Source: Sulfurovum sp.
GTDB taxonomy: Bacteria; Campylobacterota; Campylobacteria; Campylobacterales; Sulfurovaceae
Assembly (NCBI GenBank): GCA_027066595.1
Contig: JAMONG010000114.1
Span: 1 to 42,214 of the forward strand
DNA: 42,214 nt
Reading direction: 5' to 3'
Shown: one piece after another, positions 8,837-15,026 of the stretch
Position numbering within the stretch: the stretch's first letter is position 1
Layout of the letters: every line of letters starts with the position of its first letter
The notes under the pieces: model-generated
What the model was told of the DNA's origin: nothing
The model's input: the letters and a program-made list of their open reading frames with translations, nothing else
Database searches by the model: none
Translations under genes and position numbers: made by a program

Positions 8837-9574
8837 TTATTTCTTTTGTGCTACCAATAATGTAGAAATTCCCATTGAAAAACTCTTGGTATACTTCATC
8901 TCAAACCCTGCCTCTTCAAGCTCTTTAGACAACATTTCTGTGGTTAAAAACTCCTCTATAGAGTCTGGTAAATATTTATAGGCTTCATAATTTTTCGAGA
9001 TAAATCCTCCCACACGAGGCAAGATATTTTTCATGCCAAAATCTACTATCTTATCTACAATGCCACTTCTCTCTTGTTTGGTAAACTCTAAAATCACCAC
9101 TAATCCATCTGGCTTTAAAGCACGATGAAACTCTTGCAGTGCCTCTACTCTATCTACCACATTTCGTATGCCATAGCTTATAGATATTACATCTGAACTT
9201 TCATCAGAGATAGGCAAAGCTTGTGCTTTACCCTCTATGAACTCTGCAAAATCTACTTTACTTCGTGCAACATCTAACATACCTACTGAGGGGTCAATAC
9301 CTACGTATTTTTCTATGTTCACGCCATTCTTCCCAGCTTGTTCTTTCCAGTAGATGAGTAAATCGCCTGTCCCTGTTGCTACATCAGTTACCTGCCCTAG
9401 CTCTTTTTTACCCAGTATTTCAAAAGCTTTGTCACAGCCTTTTTTACGCCACTGTATGTCTATCCCCATACTAAGTACTCGGTTTGCTTTGTCATACGTA
9501 GAAGCAATGTCATCAAACATGGTGACTATTTTTTCTTGTTTTACTTCTTTATCTGTTAGTTTTTCAATGCCCAA
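8837..9574 (-). CDS. ubiE: Demethylmenaquinone/ubiquinone C-methyltransferase
   Basis: UbiE (MenG) transfers a methyl group from SAM to demethylmenaquinone, the last step of menaquinone synthesis; menaquinone is the usual quinone in Campylobacterota. The 245-residue protein has the Rossmann SAM site (DVATGTGDLL), GIDPSVGMLDVAR, the SYGIRNV motif and the EFTK segment of the family. The start is TTG at 9574-9572, supported by GGAG eight bases upstream. It overlaps the end of ribD by 11 bases, indicating coupled translation. Campylobacters with the futalosine route also carry UbiE-type enzymes, so the menaquinone role does not depend on the upstream pathway. Confidence 0.92.
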   Translation of the reverse strand: MGIEKLTDKEVKQEKIVTMFDDIASTYDKANRVLSMGIDIQWRKKGCDKAFEILGKKELGQVTDVATGTGDLLIYWKEQAGKNGVNIEKYVGIDPSVGMLDVARSKVDFAEFIEGKAQALPISDESSDVISISYGIRNVVDRVEALQEFHRALKPDGLVVILEFTKQERSGIVDKIVDFGMKNILPRVGGFISKNYEAYKYLPDSIEEFLTTEMLSKELEEAGFEMKYTKSFSMGISTLLVAQKK

Positions 9575-10574
9575 GGTTTTTGCTCCATATCATCATATCT
9601 ACATCTTTTTTCTGTGTATGTAAAAATGCTAAATTCATTGTAGTATTATAGGTTAAAGAGTTTGTAGAGAGCTTAGGGGTTTGGTAGATAAGCATCCAAT
9701 CTATCTTCTCTTTTAAAGCATTGAGCATCCCCTCACCACCTTCTACCATCACAAAAGAAGGCTTTTTTAAAAAGTCCAAATTGTGGACTATCTCAACCTC
9801 TCTATTGTCGATGCCAAAAAGTGGAATCTCTCTATCAAAATCATCTACTTTAGAGTAAATACGGATATCAGGAGCATCACCACCGCTAAAGCGACAATCA
9901 AGGGTAGGTTTATCTACTCTTACGGTATTGCCCCCTATAAGTAATGTACTACACACTTCTCTGAGTTGATGTACATGTGTAAGTGAAGCTTTAGAACTTA
10001 GGTAGCCACCACCGATACGTCCATTAGAAGTTTGGGCTAATTTAAACAATACAAAGGCACGACTTTGCCATATGAGGAAAGGTTCGAGTAAGGCTTTGCA
10101 AGATTCTTCTAATATGCCAATTTTAATTGTCGAGGAGAGGATTCCCCGACCTACGATATCTATACCACCATCATGCCCTACGATGGGGTCTCTCATACCT
10201 ATTACCACTCGCTCCAAATGTAACTGTTCGAGTAACAATGCACATGAAGGTGTCTTGCCTGTATGAGAACATGGCTCTAACGTCACATAGATACTACACT
10301 CAGAGAAAAACCCTTCTGGTAAATCCAATAAGAATTTATGCCCAAGCTGTGAATCAAACCTATCAAAATCTATCTTATTCCCAGAAATACTCTCATACGC
10401 ACTTAACAATGCCAAAACCTCTGCATGAGAAGTCCCAGCTTTTTGGTGGGCTTCTATACTGAGTATCTTACCTTTCTGCACTACCACAGCTCCCACAGCA
10501 GGGTTAGGGTATGTCAAGCCTTGGTACTTCCATGCCTTATCTAGGGCTAGTTGCATGTAGAATTCGTCTATCAT
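9564..10574 (-). CDS. ribD: Riboflavin biosynthesis deaminase/reductase
   Basis: RibD catalyses the second and third steps of riboflavin synthesis from GTP: deamination of the pyrimidine, then reduction of the ribosyl chain. From the start chosen here the deaminase zinc site is HAE at 50-52 and the PCSHTGKTPSC motif near residue 105. The C-terminal reductase domain carries SLDG-like SNGRIGG, the LLIGGNTVRVDKPTLDCR stretch and a VEGGEGMLNAL motif. The longest frame begins at 10622, but AAAGG eight bases before the ATG at 10574 and the MIDEFYMQLALDKA opening typical of RibD support this start (336 aa). It is first in the ribD-ubiE-xseA operon. Confidence 0.93.
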   Translation of the reverse strand: MIDEFYMQLALDKAWKYQGLTYPNPAVGAVVVQKGKILSIEAHQKAGTSHAEVLALLSAYESISGNKIDFDRFDSQLGHKFLLDLPEGFFSECSIYVTLEPCSHTGKTPSCALLLEQLHLERVVIGMRDPIVGHDGGIDIVGRGILSSTIKIGILEESCKALLEPFLIWQSRAFVLFKLAQTSNGRIGGGYLSSKASLTHVHQLREVCSTLLIGGNTVRVDKPTLDCRFSGGDAPDIRIYSKVDDFDREIPLFGIDNREVEIVHNLDFLKKPSFVMVEGGEGMLNALKEKIDWMLIYQTPKLSTNSLTYNTTMNLAFLHTQKKDVDMMIWSKNLGH

Positions 10575-10634
10575 TTTTTGCCTTTTTTGTATCATGTTAA
10601 CTTTTATGCATTTTTTCAACATAATACTACTGAT

Positions 10635-10663
10635 ATGTTAGAATTTTCATATTTTTCTAACAT
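10635..10663 (-). repeat. Inverted repeat at the downstream edge of the defence-like cassette
   Basis: ATGTTAGAA and TTCTAACAT form a perfect 9-bp stem with an 11-base loop, starting 4 bases after the HNH gene stop. It may end the cassette transcript, but no U-run follows on the minus strand. It also lies just upstream of ribD, so it could be a regulatory site of that operon. Confidence 0.4.
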
Positions 10664-10666
10664 GTA

Positions 10667-11512
10667 CTATATCGCTCTTTGCTTACACCCTTCCCCACAA
10701 TACCAATCACTCTCTGACAAAGCTTGATACAAAGCACTTTCCCAAGAGTTTAAATGCAAGTTTTTAAACTTTAAAAAATCTTTTTGCAAATGCTTCTTTC
10801 TAAGTCTTTTTTTTAAAGGATATAATGTAAAGCTATTATTCAATTTAGCTAATTCATTCGTAGCTTCAACAGCAAACCTATTTTTTAAATCATACTCAAT
10901 AAAATGAGCTTCTACTCTAGCTTTAGAAATATTATCCCAATTAGTAGGTGCATTTACTTTAAAACCTACAGAAAGAGGAGAGGTTTCTTTAACTTCTGCA
11001 AATAACCATTGTCCATCTGTAAAATCATCATAGTATGGATGAAGGGCTTGTTTGTCTTTTACATTTGTAAAACTACTTCCTTTTCCTGTATTACAATCTT
11101 TACAACAAGGCACAAGATTATATGGTAGAACTGAATAAGTTGGAAATTTTGATTTAACCAAATAATGGTCTAATGTTGAAACTTGTCCTATACCACAAAA
11201 TAGACATTTACTTAAAGGAGCTAATGCCATTAATTTATCATATATTGCTCTTCCTTTTGGCTTAGCTACCATTTGTTGAGTATATAATGTTTTTTTCATA
11301 TCATCTTTTGTAAGAATTCCATTTACATCATTATGTATTGGAATAGTATATAAGTCTCCAATACAAGCTTTACTATCATATTCATCTGATTTAATTTTTA
11401 TATACTTTTTAACCTTTCTAAATGTATCTCTTTTTGCTCTAATACCAATACTATTCAAACATTTTGAATAAACTAATGATGGTTCAAGTATAGGCTTTTC
11501 AATTATTCTCAT
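10667..11512 (-). CDS. HNH endonuclease, PtuB-like partner of the adjacent ATPase
   Basis: The 281-residue protein contains an HNH nuclease domain at about residues 100-145. It has CxxC at 103-106, LDH at 114-116, YN at 131-132 and CxxCN at 137-141, giving four zinc-binding cysteines plus the catalytic His and Asn residues. The spacing DHYLVKSKFP...NLVPCCKDCN is typical of HNH proteins paired with AAA/ABC ATPases in anti-phage systems such as Septu (PtuB). The flanking regions are not recognised. The ATG follows the ATPase stop by one base, so translation is probably coupled. The predicted activity is DNA or RNA cleavage triggered by the ATPase. Assignment to Septu proper is an inference. Confidence 0.75.
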   Translation of the reverse strand: MRIIEKPILEPSLVYSKCLNSIGIRAKRDTFRKVKKYIKIKSDEYDSKACIGDLYTIPIHNDVNGILTKDDMKKTLYTQQMVAKPKGRAIYDKLMALAPLSKCLFCGIGQVSTLDHYLVKSKFPTYSVLPYNLVPCCKDCNTGKGSSFTNVKDKQALHPYYDDFTDGQWLFAEVKETSPLSVGFKVNAPTNWDNISKARVEAHFIEYDLKNRFAVEATNELAKLNNSFTLYPLKKRLRKKHLQKDFLKFKNLHLNSWESALYQALSESDWYCGEGCKQRAI

Positions 11513-11513
11513 C

Positions 11514-13037
11514 CTAAAATAAATCCTCTATATCATCATTATCAACTGTCAATGCTCTTAACAATAATTGTGCTTCAAATCCTAATTGATTATCGTACTT
11601 TTTAAGAATTTTGCTAAAACTCAATCCTTTGTCAACTTCTTTTTTTAATAGCCTATGAAATCCTGATTCTGCAACTTCCAAACCAAATATTTCACGAGTT
11701 AAAGTACCTATGTTTTCTCCAAAGGTCTCTATTTCAGGTCGTTCTGCTTTGGCTTCTAATCCAAATCTACTTAATTTCCATACACAGTTTTTAGGTACTT
11801 CTTGAACAATTACAGGAGAGTGTGTAGCTATAATTGCTACAGCATTTTTATCTATTAATAAATCAGATAAAGCTCGTATAAAAGCAGATAATAAAGGAGG
11901 ATGAAGATGCCCCTCTGGTTCATCCAAAAGTACTAAAGTTTTTTCTTCTATTGTTTCAACTAATTTTGTAAGTGTCAATAATACTATTGCATGACCTGAA
12001 CTCAATCGTTTAAATAGTTTTAATACTTTTTTATCATTCCATTCTTCCTCTGCTAATTGAGTTATATTAATTTGGGCAAAAAGAGGGTCTGATTCCAAAC
12101 TTGTTACAGCATCTATCCATTTTTCTTTTTTACCTATCCCAAAAGAATATCTAATACTTTCTAAAAACTCTTTAGCCAATTTAGGAAAAGGCTTAAGAGT
12201 TATTTTTCCTTTTGTATACTCTTTTAATCCTATATATGTATATCTAAAATTTTCATGATTATTATCCTCTTTCGAATAAGGAGTAAAAGGGTCAAATGCA
12301 CTATAGGAAACAGATACTACACCTGAAAAAAACTCTTCTTCCTCTACTTCATCCCAATCATCCTCTATAGAGGTAAACATACCTTTATTATTTTCTTCTT
12401 TAATTAAAGTTTTGACCATATTATTAAGTAAATGGGTTTTTCCTACACCATTTGTACCTATTAACACATGAATATTACTTGGAGGGTTAGAATTAGGTTC
12501 AACACTAAAAGTAAGTTTATACCCTGCCTCTCTCTCAGACTGCTCTGTTTCATATTGAAAATCATAATTTGTAAGTATTACACCACCTGCTAAGATTCGT
12601 TTATATTGTCCTTTAATCGTAGCTAGACCTGTACCTCTTAACAGAGAGGTATTTGTAACATCTTCTTTTAAAGCTTCTTCTTGTAACTCTTCATCATAAA
12701 CAATATCATGCAGTCCAACAAGTAATTGTTTTTTTAATTCAGGTGTAAGACTTTGAATCTTTACATAATAATCAACACTTTGACCTAAAGAGAAATATTG
12801 TTCATCTAATTGAGTGAATTCAATTTCTAATTCCGTTCTTTCTTCTGTGGTTTGTCCAAAAGAAGCAATTTTGATAGAACCTAAATCATATTTTTTACCT
12901 TTTTCATCAAAAAGAGTAATTTCATATAATGTTTTATAACCAAAATCATCCCAATTATCTACATTTAAATATACTGCTTGTTTTGCTTCTTTAGGTAAAC
13001 TAGTTACTTGTTTATAAAATTTTAACTTATTATTCAT
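11514..13037 (-). CDS. ABC/RecF-type AAA ATPase, PtuA-like, of a putative defence pair
   Basis: The 507-residue protein has an unrecognised N-terminal region (1-180) followed by an ABC-type ATPase. Walker A is GTNGVGKT (194-201), the signature-like LSSGH is at 345-349, Walker B is TLVLLDEPEGHLHP (D372, E373), and the switch histidine sits in ATHSP (H406). This is the SMC/RecF/OLD-like arrangement seen in PtuA of Septu and related defence ATPases. Its start overlaps the preceding 39-codon ORF by 8 bases and its stop is one base from the HNH start. An acidic insert (about 224-237) separates Walker A from the signature. It probably forms a complex with the HNH protein; other ATPase-nuclease defence families remain possible. 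Confidence 0.78.
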   Translation of the reverse strand: MNNKLKFYKQVTSLPKEAKQAVYLNVDNWDDFGYKTLYEITLFDEKGKKYDLGSIKIASFGQTTEERTELEIEFTQLDEQYFSLGQSVDYYVKIQSLTPELKKQLLVGLHDIVYDEELQEEALKEDVTNTSLLRGTGLATIKGQYKRILAGGVILTNYDFQYETEQSEREAGYKLTFSVEPNSNPPSNIHVLIGTNGVGKTHLLNNMVKTLIKEENNKGMFTSIEDDWDEVEEEEFFSGVVSVSYSAFDPFTPYSKEDNNHENFRYTYIGLKEYTKGKITLKPFPKLAKEFLESIRYSFGIGKKEKWIDAVTSLESDPLFAQINITQLAEEEWNDKKVLKLFKRLSSGHAIVLLTLTKLVETIEEKTLVLLDEPEGHLHPPLLSAFIRALSDLLIDKNAVAIIATHSPVIVQEVPKNCVWKLSRFGLEAKAERPEIETFGENIGTLTREIFGLEVAESGFHRLLKKEVDKGLSFSKILKKYDNQLGFEAQLLLRALTVDNDDIEDLF

Positions 13038-13149
13038 TAGTAATATTTCTTTCTAACTCTAAAACATCCCTCTCAATCTCAACCTTCAACTCTTCTTCTG
13101 TAGGAAGATAGAGCTTGTACTTAGAGACAAAGAGCTTTTTATAATTCAT
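13030..13149 (-). CDS. 39-residue ORF bridging toxin and ATPase genes; possible nuclease-tail remnant
   Basis: This short frame begins at an ATG that directly follows the TAG of the zeta-like kinase gene and ends 8 bases inside the ATPase gene. The peptide is basic at the start (MNYKKLFVSKYKLYLP) and then acidic and helical (TEEELKVEIERDVLELE). From memory it resembles the last residues of DUF1016/YhcG-type PDDEXK nucleases, so it may be the remnant of such a gene; this needs a search. No Shine-Dalgarno is visible, so it would be translated by termination-reinitiation and could carry ribosomes into the ATPase gene. The exact stop/start contacts on both sides argue it is read, but no function can be assigned. 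Confidence 0.5.
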   Translation of the reverse strand: MNYKKLFVSKYKLYLPTEEELKVEIERDVLELERNITNE

Positions 13150-13884
13150 CTAATCTACTTTAGTTACATCTAATACGTACTGACTAAACCACAATGGTAC
13201 TTGTGAACTTTTATAAGTTATTTCTGAGGTATTATCTATCTGAGCTATCCAAATTTTAGTATGGGTAGAGTTGTCAAACATATATGCTCTATCTGTATAT
13301 TTTATAGCTTTAGAGAGTAGTTTCATAGAACGGTAGTAACGACTTGTTATTTTCTCTTCTGGAACATTGTGTCCTCCAAGTTTTACTCTGTTTTTTACTC
13401 GTGATATATTGATAGCGGGGTCTTGCGTTGTCACAAAATAAAGATACGTTCTATACCCTGCATTTTGTGCTTTCTTTAAAAACTCTACCTTGTCTTCTGA
13501 AGACATAACAGTCTCAAAAGTAAATGATACTTTTAAATCAAGAAGTCTATGACGAATGAAGTCAGCACAGACAGATGCAAAATAGGAATTTACTATTATT
13601 TCATAAAAACTTATCTTGTTATCGGTTACAGTTAATAGCCTTGCTTCCGCTTCTAAATCTACATTTTGTATAAGTGAATGGTGCATAAAAAAAGAAAGTA
13701 TCTCTTCTGTTGTTGTACTAATATCATAGCTATTAAGGTCTAAAAAATCAAATTTTTTAATCTCTTTTTCTATCTCGTCAGCATTGATATAGATGCCTAA
13801 AAGATTTTCATTCAGAATGGTATTGAGTGTGCTTTTACCACTACCATTGGGACCCGCAAACATCCTAACTCTAGGGGTATTCAT
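13150..13884 (-). CDS. Zeta-toxin-like P-loop kinase (COG4185 type)
   Basis: The 244-residue protein opens with a P-loop GPNGSGKST at residues 11-19. It continues with the FETVMSS segment, a basic helix (RVKNRV) and GGHNVPEEKI-x-SRYYRS, then ends with a FDNS motif. This order is typical of zeta-toxin-like ATPases/kinases; true zeta toxins phosphorylate UDP-N-acetylglucosamine and block cell-wall synthesis. The substrate here is not known. The start codon directly follows the stop of a 72-codon upstream gene that is probably the antitoxin. The stop (TAG) directly touches the ATG of a 39-codon ORF. It belongs to the five-gene accessory cassette. Confidence 0.75.
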   Translation of the reverse strand: MNTPRVRMFAGPNGSGKSTLNTILNENLLGIYINADEIEKEIKKFDFLDLNSYDISTTTEEILSFFMHHSLIQNVDLEAEARLLTVTDNKISFYEIIVNSYFASVCADFIRHRLLDLKVSFTFETVMSSEDKVEFLKKAQNAGYRTYLYFVTTQDPAINISRVKNRVKLGGHNVPEEKITSRYYRSMKLLSKAIKYTDRAYMFDNSTHTKIWIAQIDNTSEITYKSSQVPLWFSQYVLDVTKVD

Positions 13885-14103
13885 TTATAAATAGACTTTC
13901 TTGCTCATATCTACTTCTATCAAAGCAGGTACATCTTTTATTTTTTTCTTTGTACCGTTAGGATGTACTTCATATAAAATACCCTCTTGTACTTCAAGGA
14001 CAATATTCCCAGCAGATAAACTATCGAGATATGCTTTTGTTACAGCACCCGAAGCCAATAAGGGAATCATCTGTTCTAAGTTATCAATCTCTTGTTCTTG
14101 CAT
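13885..14103 (-). CDS. Small putative antitoxin paired with the zeta-like kinase
   Basis: This 72-residue acidic protein has no DNA-binding motif I recognise. It shows a helical N-terminal half (EIDNLEQMIPLLASGAVTKAYLDSL) and a beta-rich C-terminal half (VQEGILYEVHPNGTKKKI). A 70-odd-residue gene directly before a zeta-like kinase fits the usual antitoxin-first order. GGAG seven bases before the ATG is the best ribosome-binding site in the cassette, so this is probably its entry gene. The stop TAA is immediately followed by the kinase ATG. The antitoxin role is inferred from position only. Confidence 0.6.
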   Translation of the reverse strand: MQEQEIDNLEQMIPLLASGAVTKAYLDSLSAGNIVLEVQEGILYEVHPNGTKKKIKDVPALIEVDMSKKVYL

Positions 14104-14132
14104 GACTTACTCCATAAAAATATATTATCTAT

Positions 14133-14138
14133 ATTGTA
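14133..14138 (-). promoter_or_regulatory. Putative -10 box of the accessory cassette
   Basis: The minus strand reads TACAAT about 30 bases before the antitoxin ATG, with an imperfect -35 (TTTAAA) 17 bases upstream. It is the only promoter-like site between rimP and the cassette and would serve all five genes. Confidence 0.45.
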
Positions 14139-14169
14139 CCCTAAAAGAAAAAAAGTTTAAATGGAAAAA

Positions 14170-14213
14170 TAAGAAAGAGTGAGTGGGAGATGATAGACCT
14201 AAGCCTACCACTC
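14170..14213 (-). terminator. Possible terminator after rimP
   Basis: GAGTGG (14213-14208, in the last rimP codons) can pair with CCACTC (14186-14181), with further partial pairing inside, followed by a T-rich stretch. It would separate the lpxC-to-rimP operon from the accessory cassette promoter. The stem is short with a large loop, so confidence is limited. Confidence 0.4.
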
Positions 14214-14633
14214 AAAATAAGTTTTACATGTATTAAGGTCTGCGTACGCGTAGGTTTCTTCACCTGCTTTGGTCTCTACTGTTACAGACTTGTTATCTGC
14301 AGATTTGAGCGTGCCTTTGAGTTTGTTACCGTCACATAGTTTGAACTTTACTTTTTCACCTACTGCATTTTGAAAATGTACAGGCTTTACAAGTTTACGC
14401 TCAATACCAGGAGAAGAAATTTCGAGTCTATATGCTTGATTCATAGGTGGGTGTACATCTAAAAAAGGAGAAAGTTCATGGGAAATGCTGGCACATAAGT
14501 CTAGCTTTACACCACCTACTTTAGTGATTAATACACGGTAGATAGTCTCGTCAAACTCTGTGACTATCTCTGTGTCATATAGTGCTGCACCGTTGGCTTC
14601 GATGATTTTGGCTATTTGAACTTCAAGATTCAT
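14205..14633 (-). CDS. rimP: Ribosome maturation factor RimP
   Basis: RimP helps mature the 30S ribosomal subunit. From the start chosen here the protein is 142 residues. It has the N-terminal alpha/beta domain (MNLEVQIAKIIEANGAALYD), the LEISSPGIERKLV family motif, and a C-terminal SH3-like barrel (KLKGTLKSADNKSVTVE). The longest frame starts at 14705, but AAGGA nine bases before the ATG at 14633 and the family's N-terminus support the shorter form. It overlaps the end of rbfA by 11 bases and follows infB-rbfA, the classic translation-factor cluster. Confidence 0.93.
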   Translation of the reverse strand: MNLEVQIAKIIEANGAALYDTEIVTEFDETIYRVLITKVGGVKLDLCASISHELSPFLDVHPPMNQAYRLEISSPGIERKLVKPVHFQNAVGEKVKFKLCDGNKLKGTLKSADNKSVTVETKAGEETYAYADLNTCKTYFEW

Positions 14634-15021
14634 CTGCACTATCCTTATCATTATTTGTTTCGTTTGACTTGTTACGTCCTTCAATCTGCTTGAAAAGATC
14701 TTCAATACGAGATACCTGCTCTAACTGATGGTCAAATTCAAAAGTAAATATAGGTGCCTTAAACCACCCTTCACTTTGCTTACAATGGTTTTGAAGATAT
14801 GGACCTATTTTACGTAGTTGTTTAAGGGCTTCGCCCTGTTCTTTTTCGTTTAAAAAAGATTTATCTAAATAAACTTTTGCATTTGAACGTCCTTTAGAAC
14901 ACTTGACATCATTTACTGCCAAGGAATTTATACGTTCATCACTTAAACTTGAAAATGCCTCAGGTAGTATCTCTTTAAGGACGGACTCTACTCTATGACG
15001 TTTTATCTCTTCTTGTGTCAT
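14623..15021 (-). CDS. rbfA: 30S ribosome-binding factor RbfA
   Basis: RbfA binds the 30S subunit and assists 16S rRNA 5'-end maturation. The 132-residue product has the usual opening (RHRVESVLKEILPEAFSSL), the KH-like core (AKVYLDKSFLNEKEQGEALKQL) and the PIFTFEFDHQLEQVSRIEDLF segment typical of the family. A short acidic/polar tail follows. It starts 5 bases after infB and overlaps rimP by 11 bases, so the three translation genes are translationally linked. Confidence 0.93.
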   Translation of the reverse strand: MTQEEIKRHRVESVLKEILPEAFSSLSDERINSLAVNDVKCSKGRSNAKVYLDKSFLNEKEQGEALKQLRKIGPYLQNHCKQSEGWFKAPIFTFEFDHQLEQVSRIEDLFKQIEGRNKSNETNNDKDSADES

Positions 15022-15026
15022 AGGAC

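Noticed and set aside
10667..13037. Gabija or retron assignment of the ATPase/HNH pair
   Set aside because: There is no TOPRIM domain, UvrD-type helicase or reverse transcriptase in or near the cassette; the HNH partner points to a Septu-like pair instead.
10640..14160. Attachment sites or direct repeats flanking the accessory cassette
   Set aside because: I compared both edges by eye and found no shared direct repeat, integrase, transposase or tRNA gene at the junctions.
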